A DNA stretch of 64,000 nucleotides, taken from the NCBI GenBank assembly GCA_900540735.1, contig UQHB01000005.1, forward strand, positions 32,712 through 96,711. The letters run 5' to 3'. Position 1 is the stretch's first letter. Every line of letters begins with the position of its first letter. The translations under genes and the position numbers were made by a program. Under the pieces are notes generated by a model. It was not told where the DNA came from. It worked only from the letters and a program-made list of their open reading frames with translations, and searched no databases. Shown here in pieces: positions 1 to 7,551 of the stretch. The stretch comes from an uncultured Megasphaera sp. (GTDB lineage: Bacteria; Bacillota; Negativicutes; Veillonellales; Megasphaeraceae).

Positions 1-1332
1 TTTAAAGCCGCCAAACGGAGCCGTAACGTCGCGCGGCCCTTCGTTGATGTAGACGTTACCGGCAAAGATTTGCTGCCCTACAGCAATAGCCTGGTCTTTC
101 GGGCCCCACACAGCAGCGTTGAGGCCATAGACGGTATCGTTGGCAATCTGTACAGCTTCTTCCACTGTATCGTAGGCGATGACGCAAAGAACAGGCCCAA
201 AGATTTCTTCTTGCGCAATGGTCATGTCGTTCGTTACGTCTGTGAAAATCGTCGGTTTTACATAATAGCCGTGATTCGGTGCATCAGGCAAGCTGCCGGC
301 AAAGAGCGTAGCCCCTTCGTCAATGCCTTTTTGGATATATCCTTTTACCGTATCATACTGGTTGCGCGACGACATAGGCCCAATTTTGACGGTTGGGTCT
401 GTCGGGTCGCCGACGGTGTATTCCGGTAATACGTTCTGCATGATTGCTTCGATTTTAGCTTTATCTTCTTTCGGGATAATGAGACGAGATAAGGCCGTGC
501 AAGTCTGACCGGCATTGAGGAAAATAGAATTGAAGCACATGCGGACAGCCGGTTCGTAATCGTCGCTCTTGAGGAAGACATACGGCGATTTGCCGCCTAA
601 TTCCATGCTAATCCGTTTCATCGTGCCGAGGGCGCGTTGGGATACGCCAATACCGGCTTCGGTCGAGCCCGTAAAGGAAATCATGTCGATGAGCTTGTTA
701 TCGCACATAGCGTTGCCGATTTCACTGCCCCGGCCCGTAACGAGGTTGAAGACCCCTGCGGGGAAGCCAGCTTTATCAAAGGCTTCGGTCAAATAATACG
801 CCGTAAGCGGTGTATGCTGGCTCGGTTTTAAGACGACTGTGCAGCCGACGAGAATAGCCGGAATGACTTTCTGTACGATTTGGCCAAGAGGATAGTTCCA
901 CGGCGTAATGCAGCCAATGACACCGAGGGGACGGCGATAGACGGTGGACTGAGCCAATTTTTCAACGATTGGCAAGTCTGCCGCTAAGTCGATATACGAC
1001 TGAGTACGCACGTATTGGTACTGCGTGTGGTTCGACGTAGCAAAGCTAATAGGCGCACCTAATTCTTTCATGACCGCTTCGGCGATTTGCGGTTCTAATT
1101 CTTTGAAATAAGCAAGCATTTTTTTCATCAAAGAAATACGTTCTGCCATCGGTGCATTAGCCCAGGTCGGGAAAGCTTTTTTCGCAGCCTTAGCAGCTTT
1201 ATCTACATCTTCGGCATTGCCAGCCGGAACGCGGGCAAATTTCTGCATCGTTGCCGGATTTTCGACTTCAATAAATTTACCAGAAACACTAGGGACCCAT
1301 TGTCCATTAATATATAAAGTTTCAAAATTCAT
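1..1332 (-). CDS. NAD(P)-dependent aldehyde dehydrogenase (3'-truncated by window edge)
   Basis: The minus-strand frame opens with ATG at 1332 (MNFETLYINGQW) and stays open to the window edge, so the C-terminus is missing. GAAAGGGG lies just upstream as ribosome-binding site. It oxidises an aldehyde to the carboxylic acid with NAD(P)+. Visible family signatures are the N-terminal INGQWV strand, the ITPWNYPL segment, the FTGSTEAG cofactor loop, MELGGKSP with the general-base Glu, and NAGQTCTA with the catalytic Cys. About 444 residues are present of a usual 470-480. Substrate cannot be read from sequence. The next gene (AGCS symporter) lies upstream on the same strand but has its own riboswitch, so this looks like a separate unit. 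Confidence 0.93.
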   Translation of the reverse strand, partial: MNFETLYINGQWVPSVSGKFIEVENPATMQKFARVPAGNAEDVDKAAKAAKKAFPTWANAPMAERISLMKKMLAYFKELEPQIAEAVMKELGAPISFATSNHTQYQYVRTQSYIDLAADLPIVEKLAQSTVYRRPLGVIGCITPWNYPLGQIVQKVIPAILVGCTVVLKPSQHTPLTAYYLTEAFDKAGFPAGVFNLVTGRGSEIGNAMCDNKLIDMISFTGSTEAGIGVSQRALGTMKRISMELGGKSPYVFLKSDDYEPAVRMCFNSIFLNAGQTCTALSRLIIPKEDKAKIEAIMQNVLPEYTVGDPTDPTVKIGPMSSRNQYDTVKGYIQKGIDEGATLFAGSLPDAPNHGYYVKPTIFTDVTNDMTIAQEEIFGPVLCVIAYDTVEEAVQIANDTVYGLNAAVWGPKDQAIAVGQQIFAGNVYINEGPRDVTAPFGGFK

Positions 1333-1461
1333 CTTCTATACCCCTTTCAAATAATATCTTACACACGTATTGTACTGATTTTTTGAAAATTTAGCAATAC
1401 ACTATCATAAAAAACAGGCAGAACGTTTCCATTCTGCCTGTTCCCCTCTATATAATATGTA

Positions 1462-2847
1462 TTAATGCCCCGATGGTACTTGTTCTTTGACTGGCTCTTT
1501 GGCAGCCTCTTTTTCGGCTTGCAAGTGAGCGTAATATTTCTTCGTTTCGGCGACGACGACACCGCTCAAGCCGATTAAGGCAATTAAGTTCGGAATAGCC
1601 ATTAAGCCATTGACAATATCTGCCAAAATCCAGATAACATCTAATTTAATGAAGGCACCGCAGCCAACGAGAATGATGAAAATAATGCGGTACGGAATAA
1701 TCCCTTTAACACCGACGAGGTACGTCAAGCACCGTTCACCGTAGTAGTTCCAGCCTAAGATAGTCGTGAAAGCAAAGAGCGTCAAGCCCACGCAGAGAAT
1801 GAGACCGCCTACACCCGGATAGACCATCAAGAAGGCCGCATTCGTCAAGGCTGCACCGTTCAATTCGGTCGTCCATGCGCCGGATACTACCAGGCAAAGC
1901 CCTGTGAGCGTACAAATAATAATCGTATCGATGAAGGTCCCTGTCATGGACACGAGGCCTTGTTCAGCAGGCCATTTCGTCTTGGCTGCAGCGGCGACGA
2001 TAGGCGCACTGCCGAGACCGGATTCATTGGAGAAAACGCCACGAGCTACACCGTTGCGGATAGCCATCATGACCGTTGCCCCCAGGAAGCCGCCAGCTGC
2101 AGCAGTCGGCGAAAAGGCAGACACTAAAATCGTTTCAATAGCAGCCGGAATTTTATCATAGAAAATAACTAAGAAGCCAACCGTCGAAAGGACGTAAATA
2201 ATAGCCATAGCCGGTACGATTTTCGACGCTGCTTTCGCAATAGATTGTAAGCCGCCGAGCGTAATAGCTGCGACGAGAATAGTCAAGACGACTGCCGTAT
2301 ATTCGACAGGTACGTCCGTAGTCAAGCGCATAATTTCCACAATCGAGTTGACCTGTGCAAATGTCCCAATGCCGAAGAAAGCAACGAGGACACCAAAGAA
2401 AGCAAATAAGAAACCAAGAGGCTTAAATTTCTTGCCTAAGCCATTTTCAATATAATACATAGGGCCACCGGAAATATTGCCGTTACTATCGACAGTCCGA
2501 TATTTGACAGCCAAGCATCCTTCGGCGTATTTCGTCGCCATGCCTACAAAGGCAGCCATCCACATCCAGAAAATTGCCCCAGGACCGCCAGCATGTACTG
2601 CTGTCGCAACGCCGACGATGTTCCCTGTACCAACAGTAGCCGCTAAAGCCGTGCAGAGAGCCTTGAAAGAATCAATGTCCCCTTCGCCTTGGTTCTTAGC
2701 TGTGAAAATAAGCTTTAAGGCCAAAGGCAATTTGAAAATCTGTAATACTCGCAAGCGTACGGTCAATAAAATGCCTGTACCAATGAGCAAGACCAGGAGC
2801 GGCGGCCCCCACACAAAACTGTCAATCGAATTTAATAACTCTTCCAT
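1462..2847 (-). CDS. Sodium:alanine/glycine symporter family protein (AGCS)
   Basis: 461-residue integral membrane protein of the alanine or glycine:cation symporter family (SSF-independent AGCS, Na_Ala_symp). It imports small neutral amino acids with Na+. The sequence shows repeated hydrophobic helices, the family motifs GPGAIFWMW, ATKYAEG, the GGPMYYIENGLG loop, and NGVARGVFSNESGLGSAPI. Length is normal for the family. The ATG at 2847 has AAGGAAG about 9 nt upstream. A tandem glycine riboswitch and intrinsic terminator precede it, so glycine is the probable substrate or at least the inducer. The gene appears monocistronic. Substrate choice (Ala versus Gly) is inferred from the riboswitch, not from transport residues. 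Confidence 0.93.
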   Translation of the reverse strand: MEELLNSIDSFVWGPPLLVLLIGTGILLTVRLRVLQIFKLPLALKLIFTAKNQGEGDIDSFKALCTALAATVGTGNIVGVATAVHAGGPGAIFWMWMAAFVGMATKYAEGCLAVKYRTVDSNGNISGGPMYYIENGLGKKFKPLGFLFAFFGVLVAFFGIGTFAQVNSIVEIMRLTTDVPVEYTAVVLTILVAAITLGGLQSIAKAASKIVPAMAIIYVLSTVGFLVIFYDKIPAAIETILVSAFSPTAAAGGFLGATVMMAIRNGVARGVFSNESGLGSAPIVAAAAKTKWPAEQGLVSMTGTFIDTIIICTLTGLCLVVSGAWTTELNGAALTNAAFLMVYPGVGGLILCVGLTLFAFTTILGWNYYGERCLTYLVGVKGIIPYRIIFIILVGCGAFIKLDVIWILADIVNGLMAIPNLIALIGLSGVVVAETKKYYAHLQAEKEAAKEPVKEQVPSGH

Positions 2848-2878
2848 AACCCCATACTTCCTTCCCTATATAGTAACA

Positions 2879-2915
2879 CAAAAAGACCTACCTCCAGCAA
2901 CTCTGAAGATAAGTC
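2879..2915 (-). terminator. Riboswitch expression-platform terminator before AGCS gene
   Basis: On the minus strand, arms at 2903-2915 and 2885-2897 pair over 13 bp with three G-U wobbles around a five-base loop, directly followed by TTTTT. This is a classical intrinsic terminator between the glycine aptamers and the AGCS start, so glycine binding probably decides termination versus read-through. Confidence 0.75.
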
Positions 2916-2939
2916 CAAAAATAGCATGAAAAAGAAAGT

Positions 2940-3118
2940 ATGCAGCTATTCTCTGTCCTTTTGCCTGAGAGATTGGAATAGAGTGTATTCCTTGCACCTT
3001 CGGCGCCCGATTGGGACTCTCCAGAGACGTGTCCATATACGGTCCCGCTCTTTCGAGCACCTGAGAGTTTGACTCCGTCGGCAGGCCTTGGCCTTCTCCC
3101 GTATACTTCATCCACGCA
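2940..3118 (-). ncRNA. Tandem glycine riboswitch (gcvT type)
   Basis: The minus-strand leader contains two consecutive aptamers. The first carries GGGAGAAGGCC near 3100, then CTCTCAGGTGC and the GGAC...GTCTCTGGAGAG core down to about 3015. The second carries GGGCGCCGAAGGTGCAAG near 3000, CTCTCAGGCAAAAGGACAGAG ending near 2945. These are the conserved strings of the glycine riboswitch. It sits about 100 nt upstream of the AGCS symporter and feeds an intrinsic terminator, so it is a transcriptional switch, most often ON with glycine in this class. Small open frames within this stretch are chance frames. Confidence 0.93.
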
Positions 3119-3146
3119 TATGCGATGTGTGTATTATAAGACACTT

Positions 3147-3557
3147 TTATCCGTTTGACAAGTACTTTTGTAAATTTTCTTTAAAATACTTATTTGTATG
3201 AAGGGCATTATTCTGAGATAGTAAGTATACACAATACCGATTCATGCTGATACCTTCTTGCTTAGAATGTTCTGGTAAAGAACGATGCAAACTTTTGGGA
3301 ATCCGCAATTTAAATTGCCCAGAATATTCATCTAATGTATCTGGCAAAGGAATCGCAATTCCATCTGCTACGGCTGCTTCTAACCATGCTCGTTTGGCAT
3401 CTTGCGCATTGCTGACTACAGCTTCCAGTGTATCTGCACAAGTCAAACATCCCGGCAATTCAAGATATGATGCAACATATCCACCTTCAGCACTATCTTT
3501 TACAATTTCTAATTTATAGGAAAGTTTCATGTATTCTTCAATAGAAAGGTTATTCAT
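3147..3557 (-). CDS. Possible internal start giving free HicB antitoxin
   Basis: Within the fused HicA-HicB frame, ATG at 3557 (MNNLSIEEYM) is preceded by GGAG with a 6-nt spacer. The resulting 136-residue product begins where free-standing HicB antitoxins usually begin (IEEYMKLSY). This suggests that both the fusion and extra antitoxin may be made from one mRNA. It is inferred from the Shine-Dalgarno match only. Confidence 0.45.
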   Translation of the reverse strand: MNNLSIEEYMKLSYKLEIVKDSAEGGYVASYLELPGCLTCADTLEAVVSNAQDAKRAWLEAAVADGIAIPLPDTLDEYSGQFKLRIPKSLHRSLPEHSKQEGISMNRYCVYLLSQNNALHTNKYFKENLQKYLSNG

Positions 3558-3794
3558 GGTGTTCTCCATTTCTACAACTTCACGTACTTTTTCCACATAA
3601 ACTCTTTTAATAGGTTCATGTTTAGGAATGGTGATTGGCATTTTTCCAGCTTTTCTAAACGTATAATGACTACTGCCACCACGCGGCGCATGCAACACAT
3701 ATCCATAACTTTCTAATACTTTTTGTAATTCTTTAAATCGTAAATCATTTGATAACGTTAGTATTCGTGCCAATAGCTTATCCCACTTTGACAT
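3147..3794 (-). CDS. Fused HicA-HicB type II toxin-antitoxin protein
   Basis: A single 215-residue frame contains both partners of a HicAB module. Residues about 15-75 are HicA, a double-stranded-RNA-binding-like mRNA interferase. The key segment is RGGSSHYTFRK with the catalytic-type His, followed by ITIPKHEPIKR. Residues about 85-150 are the partial RNase-H-like HicB domain (EGGYVASYLELPGCLTCADT, then DAKRAWLEAAVADG). Residues about 160-195 are an Arc-type ribbon-helix-helix DNA-binding region (FKLRIPKSLHRSL...MNRYCVYLLS). Normally these are two adjacent genes. The start ATG at 3794 has GAGGGG 4 nt upstream. An internal ATG at 3557 has its own Shine-Dalgarno site and could yield free HicB. 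A palindromic operator lies just upstream. Confidence 0.85.
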   Translation of the reverse strand: MSKWDKLLARILTLSNDLRFKELQKVLESYGYVLHAPRGGSSHYTFRKAGKMPITIPKHEPIKRVYVEKVREVVEMENTMNNLSIEEYMKLSYKLEIVKDSAEGGYVASYLELPGCLTCADTLEAVVSNAQDAKRAWLEAAVADGIAIPLPDTLDEYSGQFKLRIPKSLHRSLPEHSKQEGISMNRYCVYLLSQNNALHTNKYFKENLQKYLSNG

Positions 3795-3825
3795 GTTTCC
3801 CCTCTTCTTTTATTTCACAATAGCA

Positions 3826-3845
3826 TGACACCGTATATGGTGTCA
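3826..3845. promoter_or_regulatory. Palindromic operator over divergent promoters (probable HicB site)
   Basis: Perfect inverted repeat TGACACC-N6-GGTGTCA. On the minus strand it overlaps the -35 TTGACA and spacer of the hicAB promoter, with TATTGT as -10 about 17-18 nt away. On the plus strand it overlaps the -35 (ATGACA, 3825-3830) of a promoter with -10 TATTAT at 3848-3853 and a 17-nt spacer. A ribbon-helix-helix HicB domain encoded next door is the natural binder. Autoregulation is inferred. Confidence 0.6.
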
Positions 3846-3859
3846 ATTATTATAAAAAG

Positions 3860-3946
3860 AGACAGCTGTTGGTGGGACATCGGCTCTCCTCGAATTCTTA
3901 ACAAGATTAAAAAAGGCCGTGTGCCGATGTGGTATGCGGTCTTTTT
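3860..3946 (+). ncRNA. Candidate small RNA divergent from hicAB, with intrinsic terminator
   Basis: A predicted promoter (ATGACA, 17 nt, TATTAT) would start transcription near 3860. The transcript would end at a terminator with arms 3910-3919 and 3937-3946, a 10-bp stem with one G-U that pairs properly only in the plus-strand RNA. Arms 3877-3884 (ACATCGGC) and 3923-3930 (GCCGATGT) form an alternative stem overlapping the terminator loop. No credible ORF is inside. No known RNA family is recognised. Confidence 0.4.
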
Positions 3947-3968
3947 GCGTTAATATTTTTTACATAAG

Positions 3969-4012
3969 AAACGAGCCTTGCCAGCGTCGACTGGTCAGGC
4001 TCGTTTTGTATA
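3969..4012. terminator. Inverted repeat, probable bidirectional terminator
   Basis: ACGAGCC...GGCTCGT arms with additional pairing (TGCCAG with CTGGTCA) form a strong hairpin. The plus-strand exit is TTTTGTAT and the minus-strand exit TTTCTTATG. On the minus strand it could end the structured RNA region to its right. Confidence 0.5.
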
Positions 4013-4100
4013 TCTACGTTATGGGGCTGTCAAAACAGAAGGAAGTAAACGTTTGGCAACCTCGCAGCGTTGACAACCTTATGAAGTTGTAGTGTAACAT

Positions 4101-4310
4101 ATGCTTGGACGACAAGCGGTATCCCCTGCGCAGTGCGCGGCAGGAGGCTCATGCTGTGGTAAATCTTCTGTTGCGTTTCTCATCGTCCATCTTGACGCCA
4201 TAACCATGCCGACGACACTGCTTCAGGGGACACCACCTATCTCCCGTTTTCGAGCTACATTTGGCATGCTGCCTTGGTTTTCGTCTAGGAGACGTGAACA
4301 GGCCAAGCAT
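4101..4310 (-). ncRNA. Unidentified structured non-coding RNA candidate
   Basis: The segment is closed by perfect complementarity between 4101-4108 (ATGCTTGG) and 4303-4310 (CCAAGCAT). Inside, 4118-4128 pairs with 4224-4234 over 11 bp. The single non-Watson-Crick pair is A-C on the plus strand but G-U on the minus strand, which favours minus-strand transcription. Local hairpins include GGCATGCTGCC near 4264 and CGTCTAGGAGACG near 4282. An open frame across it on the plus strand (4101-4313) has no recognisable protein features. A terminator-like hairpin lies downstream at 3969-4012. It is not tRNA, RNase P, tmRNA or 6S by inspection. Large structured classes such as raiA remain possible. Confidence 0.45.
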
Positions 4311-4329
4311 TAGTAATCAGCAGATGTGA

Positions 4330-4396
4330 AGGAAGGGGTGGTACTTTTTAAACCGAATACGGAACGTCCTGAGATGTAAAAGTACCACCCCTTCCT
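4330..4396. repeat. 19-bp perfect inverted repeat with 29-nt loop
   Basis: Arms 4330-4348 (AGGAAGGGGTGGTACTTTT) and 4378-4396 are exact reverse complements. No T-run follows on either strand, so it is not a textbook terminator, although it lies about 90 nt after the nudC stop. It could be a palindromic repeat unit, an insertion remnant, or a transcript-stabilising hairpin. The flanking 4397-4487 holds a weaker stem (agaggcct with gagacctct) and no gene. Confidence 0.6.
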
Positions 4397-4487
4397 CGCA
4401 CCACATGAAAGCCATTGCAAGAGGCCTGCGACTATCCACGACGAGACCTCTCACGCGGTGTGCTACTTAGAATTTGTACGAAAATTA

Positions 4488-5324
4488 CTATTTGAATCCT
4501 TTCTTAAATAGTGTCATCATTTCCATCGTAAGGCTGGCCTTTTCCGGGTCATCGGGCAGGTCTTCCCGTGCGACCCACTGGGCTGTAGCCAGTTCATCGT
4601 GGTCGACCTTTAGAGTGCCATCACCGTCGAGGTCACACCAAAAGCCAAAGAGAAGCGTGTCTGTAAAACACCACGGCTGGCTTTTGTAAAATTCCAGATT
4701 TTTGACTTTAATGCCTACTTCTTCTATCACTTCCCGATGGACTGTGTCTTCAATGGATTCACCGATTTCTGCAAAGCCTGCAAGGAGAGCCGCTTTTGTA
4801 TAGGCCCGGCCAGCGTATTTGGAGACTAAGAGCTTGTCACCATTGCGGACGGCAACGATGACAGCCGGGCAGATTTGCGGATAGAGCATAGTGTGACAGT
4901 CGTCACAGTAGACCATTCGCTCTGTATCGCTATGGTGCAAAGGCTTGCCGCACTGCCCACAGTAGCAGTGGTTGCGATACCAATTTGCCAGGGACAGACC
5001 GGCGACACCGGCAAAGGCCTGAAAGCGCGGCTCAGCGGCACGCATAAAGTTAATGGACACGTAAGTAAAGCCTTTTGCTTCGGCCAAAGCTTCGGGGACG
5101 AGGAAGTATTGTTCGTCGTCTTCACGAAAGAGCCAGCGCAGCGAGTCTTGTGGGACTTCCGGAAAGTCTGCTATACGCGGATAGGAAAAGTATCGTTCTC
5201 TTGCCGTTTCGTCTACTTTGACGAGGATTTTTCGTCCCTTATAAGACAAAAGGATGCTTTCTGCCGTCGGCGGTACGGGATGATACTCGTTATGGTAGAG
5301 GTGCGGTGCTATATCTTGGATCAT
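4488..5324 (-). CDS. nudC: NAD+ diphosphatase / NADH pyrophosphatase (Nudix, NudC)
   Basis: 278-residue Nudix hydrolase that splits NAD(H) to NMN(H) and AMP, and in related proteins removes NAD caps from RNA. A zinc ribbon (YCGQCGKPL ... YCDDCHTM) around residues 120-145 is followed by the Nudix box GFAEIGESIEDTVHREVIEEVG, which has the required GX5EX7REUXEEXG pattern. SQPWCFTDTLLFGF matches the NudC-specific SQPWPFPxS region, with CF replacing PF. ATG at 5324 overlaps the thrB stop by 4 bp, so it is probably translationally coupled to the threonine genes. Length is normal. Biological link with thrB is unclear. Confidence 0.92.
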   Translation of the reverse strand: MIQDIAPHLYHNEYHPVPPTAESILLSYKGRKILVKVDETARERYFSYPRIADFPEVPQDSLRWLFREDDEQYFLVPEALAEAKGFTYVSINFMRAAEPRFQAFAGVAGLSLANWYRNHCYCGQCGKPLHHSDTERMVYCDDCHTMLYPQICPAVIVAVRNGDKLLVSKYAGRAYTKAALLAGFAEIGESIEDTVHREVIEEVGIKVKNLEFYKSQPWCFTDTLLFGFWCDLDGDGTLKVDHDELATAQWVAREDLPDDPEKASLTMEMMTLFKKGFK

Positions 5325-6238
5325 TCTACAAATTCCGCGCCGTGGTTACAGCATTTTAAAATATGGCCTGTCGATTCGATACCGTGCGAACGGAACGTAT
5401 CCATCATGGCTTTCATAATGTCTTCTTCGTGGTCTAAGGCAAAAGCAATGAGGGTCGAACCAGAACCACTGATGGTCGCGCCGAGAGCACCGGCTTTCGT
5501 TGCCGCTTTGAGGACCATGTCGCCAGACGGAATGAGGCGGATACGGTACGGCACGTGCAGTCTATCTTGGAGGCCGTAGAAAAGACGGTCGTATTGTTTC
5601 GTAAAGAGAGCCGACACGAGGAAGCTGACACGGCTGACGTTGAAGACAGCACTTTGGTAATCGATAGTCTTCGGCAAAGCTTCACGAGCCGCTTCGGTGA
5701 GGACTTCTACTTCCGGGCTGACTGTAATGAACGAGAGCGTATCGTCAATAGGAATAGAATTGGTCATCGTCTTACCATCGACCATGATGGAAACAGAGAG
5801 ACCACCGTAGAGAGCCGGTGCCACGTTATCGGGATGGCCTTCCATGACGGTAGCAAGAGTGAGCATGTCTTCTTTCGTCATTTTCTGGCCTGTCAATTCA
5901 TTGCCAATGAGGATGCCGCCGACGAGAGCTGCGGAACTGCTGCCGAGGCCGCGACTTGGCGGAATGTGATTGACGAGGCGCAAGGTGCCGCCTTTCGGAA
6001 GGGGCTGGCGATTTTTAATGGCTACGGCTTTCATCGCTTGGCCAACCATATTTTTCGCAAAGACTTTAGGAATAGAGTCTTGACCAAGACCTTCAAGTTC
6101 AATAGTGATTTCGCTTTTATTCGGGTCTGGCGTAAAGTAAATGTCATTGAAATAGTTGAGGGCAATACCAACCGCATCAAAACCGGAACCAACGTTAGCG
6201 GATGTTGCAGGAATACGGACGTGCAATGTTTTTGTCAT
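5321..6238 (-). CDS. thrB: Homoserine kinase
   Basis: 305-residue GHMP-family kinase that phosphorylates homoserine to O-phosphohomoserine, the penultimate step of threonine synthesis. The ATP-binding motif PPSRGLGSSSAA lies around residue 90, and the N-terminal VRIPATSANVGSGFDAVGIAL and C-terminal GATISGSGSTLIAF blocks are both present. The ATG at 6238 is preceded by GAGGTG. It sits 3 nt after hom and overlaps nudC by 4 bp, forming the hom-thrB pathway pair. Threonine synthase is not in this window. Family assignment is secure. Confidence 0.96.
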   Translation of the reverse strand: MTKTLHVRIPATSANVGSGFDAVGIALNYFNDIYFTPDPNKSEITIELEGLGQDSIPKVFAKNMVGQAMKAVAIKNRQPLPKGGTLRLVNHIPPSRGLGSSSAALVGGILIGNELTGQKMTKEDMLTLATVMEGHPDNVAPALYGGLSVSIMVDGKTMTNSIPIDDTLSFITVSPEVEVLTEAAREALPKTIDYQSAVFNVSRVSFLVSALFTKQYDRLFYGLQDRLHVPYRIRLIPSGDMVLKAATKAGALGATISGSGSTLIAFALDHEEDIMKAMMDTFRSHGIESTGHILKCCNHGAEFVE

Positions 6239-6241
6239 AGT

Positions 6242-7528
6242 TTACACCTCGATTACGCGAATCGCATTGGCAATGCGACGGACGCAGGATAGATTTTTGA
6301 TTTCTTTCAATGATTCTTGGACACGGCCATAGGCAGAGCAATCAGTCAAGATGACGATTTCTGCAATTTCAGCCGTTTCATCTTTCTGGATGAGGGAACG
6401 AATACTAATCCGATGGTCTGCTAAGACACGAGAAATGCTGGCAAGGACGCCTGTAGCATTGTCGACGACCATACGCAAATAGTAAGGCGCGCAAATCGTG
6501 TTCTGGTCTTTGATTTTCGCTTCATGCCAAACGAAGTCGCGGCGCCCTGTAATCTTGATGTTGAAGTGAAGAATAACATTCATGACATCGCTGACGACAG
6601 CACTGGCCGTTGGCAAGGAGCCTGCGCCTTGGCCGTAGAGCATGACATCACCGACGCAGTTGCCGCGGACGAAGACAGCGTTATACGCACCGCCGACATT
6701 AGCGAGTGGATGGCTCTTACGGATAAAGCCAGGATGGACGTTGAGGGAAATACCGTCTTCTTCATTTCGCGCAATAGCCAAGAGCTTAATGACATAGCCC
6801 ATTTCTTTAGCATGCTGAATGTCTTCTTTGGCGATTTGCGTAATCCCTTCGACATGGACGTCGTCAAAGGTCACAGCAGAATGGAACCCTAAGGTAGCGA
6901 GGATAGCGAGTTTCCGGCCTGCGTCGTAGCCGCTTACATCGTTTGTCGGGTCTGCTTCGGCGTAGCCTTTATCTTGCGCTGCTTTTAGTGCCGCATCATA
7001 GTTCATGCCTGTATCGGTCATTTGGGACAAGATGTAGTTCGTCGTACCATTCATAATGCCAATGATTTCTTCGATTTTATTGCTATTCAGGGACGAGTAC
7101 ATAGGACGGACAATAGGAATGCCGCCGGCAACGCTCGCTTCAAACTGGAAGTCTACATTATTTTCTTTTGCCAATTTGAGGAGCGGAATACCGTAGTCTG
7201 CAATTAAATCTTTATTGGCACTGACGACGCTTTTCCCTTTTCTAAAGCATTGTTCAATGCAGTCTTTCGCAAAATCTGCACTCCCCATGACTTCGACGAC
7301 CACTTCAATTTCATCATCATTGATGATGTCTGTAAAATCTGTCGTCAAATGGATAGACTTCGGTAAATCCATGTGTTCGTACTTTTCAATGTCACGAATA
7401 AGAACCCGTTTAATCGTAATCTTCGTGTCCAACTGTTCTTCAATGAGCGGGCCATTCATGGATAATAAGTCGATAACCCCTTTACCAACAGTACCGCAGC
7501 CTAAGAGCGCAATGGCTACATTTTTCAT
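6242..7528 (-). CDS. hom: Homoserine dehydrogenase
   Basis: 428 residues; reduces aspartate semialdehyde to homoserine with NAD(P)H at the branch leading to threonine and methionine. The N-terminal Rossmann motif LLGCGTVGKGV, the catalytic-domain block GIMNGTTNYILSQM, and DVSGYDAGRKLAILA are typical. A C-terminal ACT domain begins near residue 350 (YLRMVVDNATGVLASISRVLADH), consistent with threonine feedback control. It is the first of the hom-thrB pair and is separated by 23 nt from the HTH-ACT gene upstream. GGGGG precedes the ATG. Confidence 0.96.
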   Translation of the reverse strand: MKNVAIALLGCGTVGKGVIDLLSMNGPLIEEQLDTKITIKRVLIRDIEKYEHMDLPKSIHLTTDFTDIINDDEIEVVVEVMGSADFAKDCIEQCFRKGKSVVSANKDLIADYGIPLLKLAKENNVDFQFEASVAGGIPIVRPMYSSLNSNKIEEIIGIMNGTTNYILSQMTDTGMNYDAALKAAQDKGYAEADPTNDVSGYDAGRKLAILATLGFHSAVTFDDVHVEGITQIAKEDIQHAKEMGYVIKLLAIARNEEDGISLNVHPGFIRKSHPLANVGGAYNAVFVRGNCVGDVMLYGQGAGSLPTASAVVSDVMNVILHFNIKITGRRDFVWHEAKIKDQNTICAPYYLRMVVDNATGVLASISRVLADHRISIRSLIQKDETAEIAEIVILTDCSAYGRVQESLKEIKNLSCVRRIANAIRVIEV

Positions 7529-7551
7529 TTCTCGTTTCCCCCTTTTAGTGC

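Noticed and set aside
2866..3144. Two minus-strand open frames of 92 and 75 codons
   Set aside because: They lie within the tandem glycine riboswitch and have no protein-family features.
4101..4313. Plus-strand 70-codon open frame
   Set aside because: It coincides with the structured RNA candidate; no family motif; the ribosome-binding site is poor.
5555..6292. Long plus-strand frame of 245 codons opposite thrB
   Set aside because: Antisense shadow of thrB and the hom end; no motifs and no ribosome-binding site.
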